Origin: Xylophilus rhododendri
Lineage (GTDB): Bacteria; Pseudomonadota; Gammaproteobacteria; Burkholderiales; Burkholderiaceae_C
DNA: 64,000 nucleotides
Assembly: GCF_009906855.1 (NCBI RefSeq)
Contig: NZ_CP047650.1
Coordinates: forward strand, 3,162,001 to 3,226,000
Direction: 5' to 3'
Every line of letters begins with the position of its first letter. Positions within the stretch are counted from its first letter, which is position 1. Both the position numbers and the translations under genes were made by a program. Positions 19,228 through 28,233 of this stretch are shown here, piece by piece. The notes below the pieces were generated by a model. The model was not told the origin of the DNA, did not search any database, and saw only the letters and a program-made list of their open reading frames with translations.

Positions 19228-20133
19228 CTACTTGGCCGCATCGACCATGTATTGGACGGCGGCGCGCACATCCGCATCCGGCGCGGTGGAGCCGCCCTTG
19301 GGCGGCATGGCGCCCATGCCGTGGAGGGCAGCGTTGACCAGGGTGTCCATGCCGGTGGCGATGCGCGGCGCCCAGGCAGCCTTGTCGCCGAACTTCGGCG
19401 CGTTGGCCACGCCGGCGGCATGGCACATCTGGCAGGTTTGTTTGTAGAGCGCTTCACCGGCCCCGCCGCCTGCGGCGGTGGTGGGCGCTGCTGTCGCCGT
19501 GGCGGCCGCCACCACCGGCGCCGCGCCGGTCACCGCTGCCGGACTCGGGGCCGCCGCGGCAGCCGTGGCGGCCGGCGCGGGCGTCGCGGCGGCACCCGCA
19601 TTCGCGGTGGGCGCGGCCGCCGGCCGGTCCGGCACCGGGAACTTGGCGCCGCCGGCATTGGCCATGTAGACCACCGCCCGGCCGATCTCCACGTCCTCGA
19701 AGTCGCCGCCGCCCTGCGGGGGCATGGCGTCCTTGCCGGCCAGGGCCGAATGCAGCAGGGTCTCGTAGCCCTTGGCGATGCGCGGCGCCCAGTCTGCGCT
19801 GTCCTGGAACTTTGGCGCGCCCATCATGCCGGTGCCATGGCAGGTGATGCACTGGGCCTTGAAGACGTCCTCGCCGGACTTGAGCGGCCGGTTGGCATCG
19901 CGGATCTCCACCGTGCCGATGCGCTGTATGCGCGCCTGCAGCGCCTTCTGCGCGTCCGGCCCGCTGACGCCCGGCGCGGGCTTGTTGGCCGAGGTGACGA
20001 ACAGCACCAGTCCGATGATCACGAAGATCGGCACCACGAAAGAAAAGAGCACCGCGATCAGCAACTGCTTGGGATTCTTGATCGGGCCGGAATGCGCCTC
20101 CTGGTGTTCTTCTGCCGGATTTGTCTCGCTCAT
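19228..20133 (-). CDS. Membrane-anchored diheme c-type cytochrome (c5-like, duplicated domain)
   Basis: A 301-residue cytochrome. After a short acidic N-terminus, residues 23-47 form one transmembrane helix that anchors it with the rest in the periplasm. Two class I heme domains follow, with heme motifs CITCH (residues 95-99) and CQMCH (near 232-236). Each has the same follow-up pattern (APKF, W-APRI, MPP.GG), where MPP gives the axial methionine. They are joined by an Ala/Pro-rich linker of about 65 residues. It would carry electrons between respiratory complexes; a specific partner is not encoded nearby. The start MSETNPAEE at 20133 is preferred over an in-frame start at 20214. Confidence 0.9.
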   Translation of the reverse strand: MSETNPAEEHQEAHSGPIKNPKQLLIAVLFSFVVPIFVIIGLVLFVTSANKPAPGVSGPDAQKALQARIQRIGTVEIRDANRPLKSGEDVFKAQCITCHGTGMMGAPKFQDSADWAPRIAKGYETLLHSALAGKDAMPPQGGGDFEDVEIGRAVVYMANAGGAKFPVPDRPAAAPTANAGAAATPAPAATAAAAAPSPAAVTGAAPVVAAATATAAPTTAAGGGAGEALYKQTCQMCHAAGVANAPKFGDKAAWAPRIATGMDTLVNAALHGMGAMPPKGGSTAPDADVRAAVQYMVDAAK

Positions 20134-20213
20134 GGGCTTGGCGTCCTCAGCTTTTTCATCGGGGCTGTCGCGGGCTGGAGCGCCCGGAATCAGCGATCGA
20201 TTATAGGGAGCCA

Positions 20214-20242
20214 CCCCCTTTGCAGAGCCTGTGCAAAGGGGG
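20214..20242. terminator. Perfect 11-bp hairpin downstream of RND operon
   Basis: CCCCCTTTGCA (20214-20224) and TGCAAAGGGGG (20232-20242) form a perfect 11-bp stem with a 7-base loop. It sits 16 bases beyond the stop of the outer-membrane lipoprotein gene, read on the minus strand, and upstream of the cytochrome gene. There is no long T tract, so it may be a weak terminator or a transcript-stabilising stem. Confidence 0.6.
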
Positions 20243-20257
20243 GGTTTCCCATGAGGC

Positions 20258-21730
20258 TCAGCGTGTTGCCGGGCTGCTGGAGGCCGCGCTGGCGGCCATT
20301 TCCGGCTGGTCGGTCCAGCCGCCGCCCAGGGCCTTGTACAGGCTGACCTGGTTCTGCCGCTGCAGCAGCCGGGTCTGCACCACGGCCTGCTGGGCGCCGA
20401 ACAGCGAGCGCTGGGCGTCGAGCAGGTCGAGGTAGGTGGCCACGCCGTTGCGGTAGCGCAGGTCCGACAACTCGAAGCGGCCGGACTCGGCCTGCGCCTG
20501 CGCCTGCAGGGCGCGCAGCTGCTCGGCCAGGGTGGCGTCGCCCGCCAGGGCGTCGGCCACTTCGCGGAAGGCGGTCTGGATCGACTTCTCGTACTGCGCC
20601 ACCGCGATGTCGCGGCCGGCTTCGGACGAGGCCAGCCCGGCGCGGTTGCGGCCCGCGTCGAAGATCGGCAGCACCAGCGAGGGCGCGATGCTGAAGGCCG
20701 AGCTGCCGCTCTTGAACAGGCCCGAGAGCTCGTTGCTGGCGGTGCCGGCCTGCGCGGTCAGGCTGATGCGCGGGAAGAAGGCCGCGCGCGCCGCGCCGAT
20801 GTTGGCGTTGGCGGCGATCAGCTGCTGCTCGCTCTGGCGGATGTCCGGACGGCGCACCAGCAGATCGGACGGCAGGCCGGCCTGCAGCGCCGGGAAGGGC
20901 GGCACGTCGGCCAGGCGGTCGCCGGCCAGGCTGCTGCGGATGTCCGCGGGCAGCGGCTGGCCGAGCAGCAGCACCAGCGAGTTCTCGTCCAGCGCGCGCT
21001 GGCGCTGGGCCTGGGCCAGGGTGGCGCGGGCGCTCTGGGCGAGCGAGTCGGCCTGCTGGAAGTCCAGCGCGGAGGACACGCCGTTGTCCAGCCGCAGCTT
21101 GGTCAGCCGCACCGAGTCTTCCCGGGTGGCGACGGTGCGGCGCGACAGGTCGAGCAGCTCCTCGTCGGCCTGCAGCGCCAGCCAGCCGTTGGCCACGCCG
21201 GCGACCAGGCTGGTCTGCGCGGCGCGGCGCCCTTCCTCGCTGGCGAGGTAGGTGGCCAGGGCCTGTTCCTTCAGGCTTTGCAGGCGCCCGAAGAAGTCGA
21301 TCTCCCAGGAGGTGACGGCCAGGCCGACCTGGAAGGAGTTGGTCAGGGCGCCGTTGATGACGTTGGGCGCGCGGCTGGCATTGGCCGCCAGCCCGACTGC
21401 CGGGTACTGGTTGGCGCGGGTGATCTGGAACTGCGCCCGCGCCTGCTCGATGGCCAGGCTGGTGGCGCGCAGGTCGCGGTTGCTCGACAGGGCGATGCCC
21501 ACCAGCTGCACCAGGCGCGGATCGGCGAAGAACTGCTGATAGCTCAGCTCGCTGGCCACCGCGCCGGTGGCGGCCTGCGGCTGGGCGCCGTCGATCGCCG
21601 GCGGCGGCGGGAAGGACGCCTCCACCGGCGCGGCCGGGCGTTCGTAGGTCGGGATCAGGCTGCAGCCCGACAGCAGCAGCGCCGCCGCGGCGAGCGCTGC
21701 CAGGGGGAAGGTCTTTTTACGCATGGTCAT
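20258..21730 (-). CDS. RND efflux outer-membrane lipoprotein (NodT/OprM family)
   Basis: A 490-residue outer-membrane channel of the TolC-like NodT family. The lipoprotein box LLSGC (C23) follows a short signal peptide, and the duplicated helical-hairpin pattern is clear, with NRDLRATSLAIEQARAQFQI in the first repeat and the ARAAFFPRISLTA segment in the second. It would form the trimeric exit duct for the pump encoded just upstream. Its start overlaps the end of the pump gene by 14 bases (an ATG at 21724 is also possible). It is the last gene of the adaptor-pump-channel operon, with a hairpin at 20214-20242 beyond it. Confidence 0.93.
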   Translation of the reverse strand: MTMRKKTFPLAALAAAALLLSGCSLIPTYERPAAPVEASFPPPPAIDGAQPQAATGAVASELSYQQFFADPRLVQLVGIALSSNRDLRATSLAIEQARAQFQITRANQYPAVGLAANASRAPNVINGALTNSFQVGLAVTSWEIDFFGRLQSLKEQALATYLASEEGRRAAQTSLVAGVANGWLALQADEELLDLSRRTVATREDSVRLTKLRLDNGVSSALDFQQADSLAQSARATLAQAQRQRALDENSLVLLLGQPLPADIRSSLAGDRLADVPPFPALQAGLPSDLLVRRPDIRQSEQQLIAANANIGAARAAFFPRISLTAQAGTASNELSGLFKSGSSAFSIAPSLVLPIFDAGRNRAGLASSEAGRDIAVAQYEKSIQTAFREVADALAGDATLAEQLRALQAQAQAESGRFELSDLRYRNGVATYLDLLDAQRSLFGAQQAVVQTRLLQRQNQVSLYKALGGGWTDQPEMAASAASSSPATR

Positions 21731-24700
21731 GTGCGTCCTTGGAGTCTGTGTCGCCGCCGACGCCGGCTTCCTTGGCGTGCTGGGCGTAGATCTGCTGCTG
21801 GCGCTTGCTGCCCTTGAACACGCCGCGCACCACCACGAAGAAGACCGGCACGAAGAACACGGCGAGCGCCGTGCCGGTGATCATGCCGCCGATCACGCCG
21901 GTGCCGATGGCGCGCTGGCTCGCCGAGCCGGCGCCGGAGGCGATGGCCAGCGGCAGCACACCCAGCATGAAGGCCAGCGAGGTCATCACGATGGGCCGGA
22001 AGCGCAGGTGGGCGGCGGCCAGGGCCGACTCGATCACACCCTTGCCGGTGGCCTGCAGGTCCTTGGCGAACTCGATGATCAGGATGGCGTTCTTCGCCGA
22101 CAGGCCGATGATGGTGATCAGGCCCACCTGGAAGTACACGTCGTTGTTGTAGCTGCGCAGCAGGGTCGCCAGCAGCACGCCGAGCACGCCCAGCGGCACC
22201 ACCAGGATCACCGACAGCGGGATCGACCAGCTCTCGTACAGCGCGGCCAGGCAGAGGAACACCGCCAGGATCGCGAAGCCGTAGAGGATGGAGGCCTGCG
22301 AGCCGGCCAGCTTTTCCTCGCGGGTCAGGCCGGTCCATTCGTAGCCGAAGCCCGCGGGCAGCTTGGCGGCGAATTGCTCCATCTCCTTGATCGCGTCGCC
22401 CGAGCTGTAGCCCGGCGCGGCGGCGCCGTCGATACGCATGGCCGGATAGCCGTTGTAGCGCACCGTCTGCGTCGGGCCGGTCACCCAGCGGGTGGTCGCG
22501 AAGGTCGACAGCGGCACCGTCTTGCCCTGCGTGTTGACCGCGTTGAGCTTGAGCAGGTCTTCCGGCTGCATGCGGAAGGGCGCGTCGGCCTGTATCACCA
22601 CCCGCTGCAGGCGTCCCTGGTTGGGGAAGTCGTTGATGTAGCTCGATCCGAGCGCGGTCGACAGCGCGGTGTTGATCGCCGCGAAATCCACGCCCAGCGC
22701 CTGGGCGCGGTCACGGTCGATCTCCAGCCGCAGCTGCGGCGCGTCTTCCAGGCCGTTGGGCCGCACCTGGGCCAGCACCTTGGACTGCGCGGCCATGCCC
22801 AGCATCTGGTTGCGGGCCGCCAGCAGCGCGTCGTGGCCCTTGCCGCCGCGGTCCTGCAGGCGGAAGGTGAAGCCGGTGGCGGTGCCCAGTTCCGGAATCG
22901 CCGGCGGCGACAGCGGATAGATGAAGGCATCGCGCACGCCCATCAGCGCACCGAAGGCGCGGCCGGCCAGCGCCTTGGCGCTGTGCTCCTCGCCGTGGCG
23001 CTCTTCCCAGGGCTTGAGCGTCACGAAGGCGAGCGCCGCGTTCTGGCCCTGGCCCGAGAAGCTGAAGCCCAGCACGCCGACCATGCTGCGCACTTCCGGC
23101 TGCTTGAGGATGAAGCCTTCGACCTGCTCGATCACCGAGCGCGTGCGCTCCTGCGTCGCGCCGGAGGGCAGCTGGATGTTGACGATGATGTTGCCCTGGT
23201 CCTCGTCCGGCAGGAAGGAGGACGGCAGGCGCAGGTACACGACCACCAGCACGCCGACGATGGCCGCGTAGATGATCAGGTAGCGCGCCGCGCGCTTCAG
23301 GATGCGCGCCACCAGGCTCTCGTAGCCCTTGGCGGTGCGGGTGAAGCCGCGGTTGAACCAGCCGAAGAAGCCCTTCTTCTCGTGGTGGCTGCCCTTCTCG
23401 ATGGGCTTCAACAGCGTGGCGCACAGGGCCGGCGTCAGCGACAGCGCCAGGAAGGCGGAGAAGCCGATTGAGCTCACCATCACCGCCGAGAACTGGCGGT
23501 AGATGTTGCCGGTGGAGCCGCTGAAGAAGGCCAGCGGCACGAACACCGAGATCAGCACCACCGTCACGCCGATGATGGCGCCGGAGATCTGGCCCATGGC
23601 CTTGCGGGTGGCCTCCAGCGGCGGCAGGCCCTCCTCGGACATGATGCGCTCGACGTTCTCCACCACCACGATCGCATCGTCCACCACGATGCCGATCACC
23701 AGCACCATGCCGAACATGGTCAGCACGTTGATCGAGAAGCCCAGCGCCAGCAGCGCGCCGAAGGTGCCCAGCAGGGCCACCGGCACCACCACCGTCGGGA
23801 TGATGGTGTAGCGGATGTTCTGCAGGAACAGGAACATCACCAGGAACACCAGCACGATGGCTTCCAGCAGGGTCTCGGCCACCTGTTCGATCGAGATCTT
23901 CACGAAGTCCGAGCTGTCGTACGGGATGTCCCACTTGATGCCCGAGGGGAAGAAGCCCTGCAGCTCGCCCATGCGCTTGCGCACGGCGGTGGCGGTGGCC
24001 AGCGCGTTGCCGCTGGGCGCCAGCTGCACGCCGATGCCGATGGCCGGCTTGCCGTTCAGGCGCGCCGAGGTGGCGTAGGCCTGCGCGCCCAGCTCGATGC
24101 GGGCCACGTCCTTCAACTTGACGGTGGAGCCGTCGGTGTTGGCGCGCAGCACGATGTTGCCGAAGGCCTCGGTGCTGGAGAGCTGGCCGGTCACTACCAC
24201 CGTGGCGGAGATGCCCTGGCCGGAGATCGCCGGCAGATCGCCGATGCTGCCCGAGGCGACCTGGGCGTTCTGGTTGCGGATGGCGGTGGCGACGTCGCCG
24301 GCCGACAGGGCGAAGCCGGTCAGCTTGGCCGGATCGATCCAGATGCGCATGGAGCGTTCGGTGCCGAAGAGCTGGGCCTGGCCGACGCCGGCGATCCGCT
24401 GGATCTCGGGCACCACGTTGCGCGAGGCGTAGTCACCCACGCCGAACACGTCGATCGCCGGGTCTTCCGAGGACAGGATGACGAACATCAGGAAGTTCGA
24501 GCGCGACTTGTCGACCCGCACGCCCTGCTGCGTCACCGCCGCCGGCAGGCGCGGCGTGGCGCGCGACAGGCGGTTCTGCACATCCACCTGCGCCAGGTCG
24601 GGATTGGTGCCCGGCTCGAAGGACGCGGTGATGGTGCCGGTGCCGTCGGCCTGGCTGACCGACTCCATGTAGATCATGCCGGGCGAGCCGTTCAACTCGC

Positions 24701-24899
24701 GCTCGATCACGCTGATCACGCTGTCTTCCAGCGTCTGCGCCGAAGCGCCGGGATAGGCCACGGTCACCACGATGGCGGGCGGCGCCACCGTGGGGTATTG
24801 CGAAATCGGCAGCTGGGTGATCGAGACCGCGCCGAGCACGATCAGGAACAGTGCGATCACCCAGGCAAAGATCGGCCTGTCGATGAAAAACTTGGCCAT
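21717..24899 (-). CDS. RND multidrug efflux pump, HAE1 family (AcrB/MexB/TtgB-like)
   Basis: A 1060-residue inner-membrane proton-driven pump of usual length. The N-terminus [18 protein letters not shown] is the hallmark of the HAE1 group, and transmembrane helix 4 shows [16 protein letters not shown] with the two proton-relay aspartates. The large periplasmic loops and the C-terminal helix bundle (GLSAKNAILIIEFAKDL) are complete. It would export hydrophobic drugs or solvents with the adaptor at 24914-26161 and the channel at 20258-21730. The gap to the adaptor is 14 bases. Confidence 0.95.
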   Translation of the reverse strand: MAKFFIDRPIFAWVIALFLIVLGAVSITQLPISQYPTVAPPAIVVTVAYPGASAQTLEDSVISVIERELNGSPGMIYMESVSQADGTGTITASFEPGTNPDLAQVDVQNRLSRATPRLPAAVTQQGVRVDKSRSNFLMFVILSSEDPAIDVFGVGDYASRNVVPEIQRIAGVGQAQLFGTERSMRIWIDPAKLTGFALSAGDVATAIRNQNAQVASGSIGDLPAISGQGISATVVVTGQLSSTEAFGNIVLRANTDGSTVKLKDVARIELGAQAYATSARLNGKPAIGIGVQLAPSGNALATATAVRKRMGELQGFFPSGIKWDIPYDSSDFVKISIEQVAETLLEAIVLVFLVMFLFLQNIRYTIIPTVVVPVALLGTFGALLALGFSINVLTMFGMVLVIGIVVDDAIVVVENVERIMSEEGLPPLEATRKAMGQISGAIIGVTVVLISVFVPLAFFSGSTGNIYRQFSAVMVSSIGFSAFLALSLTPALCATLLKPIEKGSHHEKKGFFGWFNRGFTRTAKGYESLVARILKRAARYLIIYAAIVGVLVVVYLRLPSSFLPDEDQGNIIVNIQLPSGATQERTRSVIEQVEGFILKQPEVRSMVGVLGFSFSGQGQNAALAFVTLKPWEERHGEEHSAKALAGRAFGALMGVRDAFIYPLSPPAIPELGTATGFTFRLQDRGGKGHDALLAARNQMLGMAAQSKVLAQVRPNGLEDAPQLRLEIDRDRAQALGVDFAAINTALSTALGSSYINDFPNQGRLQRVVIQADAPFRMQPEDLLKLNAVNTQGKTVPLSTFATTRWVTGPTQTVRYNGYPAMRIDGAAAPGYSSGDAIKEMEQFAAKLPAGFGYEWTGLTREEKLAGSQASILYGFAILAVFLCLAALYESWSIPLSVILVVPLGVLGVLLATLLRSYNNDVYFQVGLITIIGLSAKNAILIIEFAKDLQATGKGVIESALAAAHLRFRPIVMTSLAFMLGVLPLAIASGAGSASQRAIGTGVIGGMITGTALAVFFVPVFFVVVRGVFKGSKRQQQIYAQHAKEAGVGGDTDSKDAHDHA

Positions 24900-24913
24900 T
24901 CAGGCGCTCCTCG

Positions 24914-26161
24914 TTACTTGGCCGCCGGGGCGGCTGCCGCGGCCGGGGCTGCGGATGCCGGCGCGGCAGGCGTCCAGGGAACCGCCTTGACCGGGGTGCC
25001 CGGAGGCGCCATCTGCAGCTTCTGGAAGCCGTCGACCATCACCTGGTCGCCGGCCTTCAGGCCGTCGGTGACCACCCAGTTGTTGTCCTTGGACCCGTTG
25101 ATCTTGACGGTGCGCGGCGAAATCTTGCCGTCCGCCGCCACGATGGACACCGTGTCGCCCTGCTGGGTGCGGGTGACCGCCTGCTGCGGCAGCAGCACCG
25201 CGTTCTGCACCTGCGCCTGCTCGATGCGCACCCGCACGTACAGGCCCGGCAGCAGCGCGCCGCCGGCATTGGGCACCTCGGCCCGCAGGGTGACCTGGCC
25301 GGTGGTGGCATCCACCGACAGGTCGGTGAACAGCAGCTTGCCGGTCTGCGGCAGCACCGAGCCGTCTTCCTGCACGATGCGCACCACGGCGGATTCGGCG
25401 CCGCCGGCCCGCTGCAGCTGGCCCTTCTGCATGGCCGCGCGCAGGCGCGACACCTCGGCCACCGACTGGGTGAAGTTCACATACACCGGGTTGATCTGCT
25501 GGATCAGCGCCAGCTGGGTGGCCTCGCCCTGGCCGACCAGCGCGCCTTCGGTCACCAGCGAGCGGCCGATGCGGCCGGAGATCGGCGCCGTCACCTGGGC
25601 ATAACCCAGCGTGATCTGCGCATTGGCCACCGCCGCCTTGCCCACGGCCACATCGGCCTGGGCCTGCTTCTCGGTGGCCTGGGCGTTGACGTAGTCCTGC
25701 TTGCTGATCGCGTTGACTTCCACCAGCGGCTTGTAGCGCTGCACCGTGGCGCTGGCCTGCGCCAGGTTGGCCTCGGCGCGCTGCAGCGAGGCGGCGGCGC
25801 TCTGGGCGCTGGCGGCGTACGGGCCCGGATCGATCTGGTAGAGCACCTGGCCGGCCTTCACGTCCGAGCCTTCGGTGAACAGGCGCTTCTGCAGGATGCC
25901 GGCGGCGCGCGCACGCACCTGGGCGACGCGCGAGGCTTCCACGCGGCCGGGCAGCTCGGTCTCGATGCCCACATTGCCGGGCTGCACCGTCACCACGCCC
26001 ACTTGCGGAGGCGGCATGCCGCCGCCCGGAGGGCCGCCGGCGGCCGGTGCCGCGTCTTTCTTGCCGCAGGCCGAAAGAGCGATGGAGGCGACGATGGCGA
26101 GCGCGATCGATGAAAGTACGGCGGAGCGGGCCGGAAACGGGGCTTTCCACGAGACAGACAT
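24914..26161 (-). CDS. RND efflux periplasmic adaptor (AcrA/MexA/TtgA-like lipoprotein)
   Basis: A 415-residue membrane-fusion protein. The N-terminus is a lipoprotein signal with ALSAC (C32). The split lipoyl domain (PGRVEASRVAQVRARAAG ... ITLGYAQVTAPISGRIGRS) encloses a helical hairpin, followed by beta-barrel and membrane-proximal domains. A Pro/Ala-rich tail ends it. It links the pump to the channel. The ATG at 26161 starts the signal peptide; the frame is open upstream only as a shadow of the tetR gene. It is the first gene of the operon, and its promoter lies in the 204-base divergent region with the operator-like repeat at 26284-26303. Confidence 0.94.
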   Translation of the reverse strand: MSVSWKAPFPARSAVLSSIALAIVASIALSACGKKDAAPAAGGPPGGGMPPPQVGVVTVQPGNVGIETELPGRVEASRVAQVRARAAGILQKRLFTEGSDVKAGQVLYQIDPGPYAASAQSAAASLQRAEANLAQASATVQRYKPLVEVNAISKQDYVNAQATEKQAQADVAVGKAAVANAQITLGYAQVTAPISGRIGRSLVTEGALVGQGEATQLALIQQINPVYVNFTQSVAEVSRLRAAMQKGQLQRAGGAESAVVRIVQEDGSVLPQTGKLLFTDLSVDATTGQVTLRAEVPNAGGALLPGLYVRVRIEQAQVQNAVLLPQQAVTRTQQGDTVSIVAADGKISPRTVKINGSKDNNWVVTDGLKAGDQVMVDGFQKLQMAPPGTPVKAVPWTPAAPASAAPAAAAAPAAK

Positions 26162-26283
26162 GGAGGGTCCTTCCAGAGACGGGAGAGAGGGATGCAGAGA
26201 GAAACGGGGGCGGCGCGCCGGTGGGTGTACCAGGCACATTCCGCAGCGTAACGCAGGGTTACGGCCGGAGGAGCGCGCCAGTA

Positions 26284-26303
26284 TACATACAATGATGAAT
26301 GTA
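26284..26303. promoter_or_regulatory. AcrR/TtgR-type operator-like inverted repeat
   Basis: TACATACA (26284-26291) and TGAATGTA (26296-26303) are inverted repeats matching at 7 of 8 positions across a 4-base spacer. The arms closely resemble the known E. coli AcrR operator, built on TACATACAT/ATGAATGTATG. It lies between the divergent adaptor and tetR genes, where such a repressor would control both. It is also the most AT-rich stretch of this spacer, consistent with overlapping promoters. Confidence 0.7.
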
Positions 26304-26365
26304 AAACGACAGTCCGGACGCCTCTTCAGGCTTGCCGGCCGATCCTCGAAAGCAAGGCAAGAAAA

Positions 26366-27040
26366 ATGGTCCGCCGTACCAAGGAAGCAGCCCAGCACAC
26401 CCGCAGCCAACTGCTGGATGCTGCCGAGCAGCTGTTCCATGCGCAAGGCGTGTCGCGCACCTCGCTGCAGGAAATCGCCGCCGCCGCCGGCACCACCCGC
26501 GGCGCCATCTACTGGCATTTCAAGGACAAGGCCGACCTGTTCAACGCCATGATGGAACGCGTCACCCTGCCGATGGAGGAAACCATCCAGCACCTGGGCG
26601 AGAACCCGCGGGCCGACCCGGTGGCCGAGCTGCGCGAATCGGTGCGCGCCGCGCTGCTGCTGGTGCGCGACGACCTGCAGGTGCGCCGTGTCTTCGAGAT
26701 CGCCACCCACCAGGTCGAATACGTCGAGGAACTCAAGGCGGTGAAGGAGCGCCACCTGCAGTGCCGCAACGACTGCCTGGTGAAGATAGAGCGCGGCCTC
26801 AACCAGGCCGCCGCGCAGCAGAAGCAGGGCCTGAGCCTGCCCGCCCCGGTGGCGGTGCACGGCCTGCACGGCCTGGTGGACGGCCTCATCCAGAACTGGC
26901 TGCTGGACGTGCAGGCCTTCGACCTGGTCGAGTACGGATGCCGCAGCGTGGATGTCTACCTGCGCGGCCTCGGCCTGATGCCGGATTTGCGGTCCTTGCC
27001 TGAGCCGGCCGAGGCCCTGGCGGAAGTGCTGGTGGAATAG
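26366..27040 (+). CDS. TetR/AcrR-family efflux repressor
   Basis: A 224-residue regulator. The N-terminal helix-turn-helix (residues 10-58) contains RSQLLDAAEQLFHAQGVSRT and the strongly conserved GTTRGAIYWHFKDKADLF recognition region. The C-terminal ligand domain (TetR_C, AcrR type) includes VRDDLQVRRVFEI and HGLHGLVDGLIQNWL. This type represses the divergent adaptor-pump-channel operon and is released by hydrophobic drugs, as with AcrR, TtgR and MexR-like local repressors. The operator-like repeat at 26284-26303 lies 62 bases upstream. The length matches the family. Confidence 0.93.
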   Translation: MVRRTKEAAQHTRSQLLDAAEQLFHAQGVSRTSLQEIAAAAGTTRGAIYWHFKDKADLFNAMMERVTLPMEETIQHLGENPRADPVAELRESVRAALLLVRDDLQVRRVFEIATHQVEYVEELKAVKERHLQCRNDCLVKIERGLNQAAAQQKQGLSLPAPVAVHGLHGLVDGLIQNWLLDVQAFDLVEYGCRSVDVYLRGLGLMPDLRSLPEPAEALAEVLVE

Positions 27041-27042
27041 GC

Positions 27043-27048
27043 CATAAT
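27043..27048 (+). promoter_or_regulatory. Possible -10 element of the tRNA-Arg promoter
   Basis: CATAAT lies 29 bases before the tRNA, just beyond the tetR stop. It matches a -10 box at 5 of 6 positions, but no convincing -35 box precedes it at the right distance, so this is tentative. Confidence 0.3.
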
Positions 27049-27077
27049 CGCGCTCTTCGGCGCAATGCCGGAAATCA

Positions 27078-27153
27078 GCGGCTGTAGCTCAGTGGATAGA
27101 GTATTGGCCTCCGAAGCCAAGGGTCGTGGGTTCGATCCCCGCCAGCCGCACCA
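27078..27153 (+). tRNA. tRNA-Arg (anticodon CCG)
   Basis: A 76-base tRNA. The acceptor stem pairs GCGGCTG (27078-27084) with CAGCCGC (27143-27149), the discriminator base is A, and CCA is encoded (27151-27153). The D arm GTAGCTCAGTGGATAGAG, the anticodon stem TTGGC/GCCAA with loop CTCCGAA (anticodon CCG, reading CGG) and the TTCGATC T-loop are all present. It stands alone between the tetR gene and a LysR gene; tRNA 3' ends are common integration targets, but no integrase is present here. Confidence 0.97.
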
Positions 27154-27162
27154 CATCTCCCA

Positions 27163-28068
27163 TCAGCATCGACTGGATCCCGCCTCCTGGGGCGCCAGTG
27201 CCGCCACCAGGTGGCCGAGATGCTTGTTCCCCTCGATGGCGCCCTTGCGCACGCAGATCCTGTTGTGCCGCGCCGCCCACGGGTCCGTCAGTTCGATCAC
27301 GGCCATCTGGCTCCGTTCCCGCTTGCCGAGTGCCGAGGTGGGAACGATGCTGATGCCGGCGCCGGACGTCACCAGCCGGACCACGGCATTGAAGCCTGAC
27401 ACCTGCACCCGCACGTCCAGCCGGCCGCCGGTGGCCGCCGCCTGCCCCATCAGGTAGGTGTGCAGGGCGGAGCCGTTGGGCTGGCTGATCCAGGGTTCCC
27501 CGAAACAATCGACGAAACGCACCGAGGCCCGTCTGGCGAGCTTGCTGCCCAGGGGCGCGACCACCACGAAGCGGTCGTCCCGGTAGGGGTGGAATTCCAG
27601 GTCGGGGTGATCGGAATCGACGGCCACGATGCCGATGTCCGCGCGGCCCTGGGTCACCGCGAAGATGATGTCCGGCCCCATCCGTTCCTCCAGCTTGATG
27701 CGCACCGAGGGATGTGCCGCGAAGAAGCGCGCCAGGTCGTCCGGCAGGTGGAAGTTCACCACGTTGTTGTTGGCGAACAGCGTGAGATGCGTGGTGAGCC
27801 CCAGCGCATAGGGCGACAGGTCGGCATGCATCTGTTCCAGGCCGGCCAGGCAGTGGCGCACATGTTCCAGCATCACGGAGCCCGCGGCGGTCAGCGCCAC
27901 GCCGCGGGCCTGCCGTGTGAAGAGGGTCACCCCGAGCGCGTCTTCCAGCCCCTTCAGGCGAAGACTGGCCGAGGAGGGCGCGAGATGGGCGCGCACCGCG
28001 CCGCGCGAGAGGCTGCCTTCCTCGGCGATGGCCAGGAAGGTCCGTAGGTCGACCAGGTCGTAGTGCAT
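27163..28068 (-). CDS. LysR-family transcriptional regulator, divergent to nitrile hydratase operon
   Basis: A 301-residue LysR regulator. The winged helix-turn-helix occupies residues 3-62 (DLRTFLAIAEEGSLSRGAVR, then SLRLKGLEDALGVTLFTRQARG), followed by a periplasmic-binding-protein-like effector domain. The ATG at 28068 (MHYDLVDLRTFL) is the family start; an in-frame extension to 28155 adds 29 residues without family match. It diverges from the operon beginning at 28234, so it is the likely activator of that nine-gene catabolic set, with an unknown nitrile or amide as co-inducer. Both the divergent arrangement and the inferred target are typical of LysR proteins. Confidence 0.92.
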   Translation of the reverse strand: MHYDLVDLRTFLAIAEEGSLSRGAVRAHLAPSSASLRLKGLEDALGVTLFTRQARGVALTAAGSVMLEHVRHCLAGLEQMHADLSPYALGLTTHLTLFANNNVVNFHLPDDLARFFAAHPSVRIKLEERMGPDIIFAVTQGRADIGIVAVDSDHPDLEFHPYRDDRFVVVAPLGSKLARRASVRFVDCFGEPWISQPNGSALHTYLMGQAAATGGRLDVRVQVSGFNAVVRLVTSGAGISIVPTSALGKRERSQMAVIELTDPWAARHNRICVRKGAIEGNKHLGHLVAALAPQEAGSSRC

Positions 28069-28233
28069 GGGTTTGCGTTCGTCGAATCGTGGGCTGGCCG
28101 CGGTCGCGGCGCCGATTTTCTGCTGCACCCGGGTTTCGAAGGATTCGGTTTTCACAAAGCCTCGGCTTGCGAGAACTCACTTGTCCGTGCCCGGGGGCGC
28201 TGCAGATACTGGACCGTCATCAGGAGTTGCCCC

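Noticed and set aside
27078..27153. tRNA-Arg as an integration site of a genomic island
   Set aside because: No integrase, no repeated tRNA 3' end and no mobility gene were seen nearby.
26956..27156. Minus-strand frame with WRGSNPRPLASEANTLSTEL
   Set aside because: This is the well-known false protein translated from the complement of tRNA genes; it covers the tRNA-Arg at 27078-27153.
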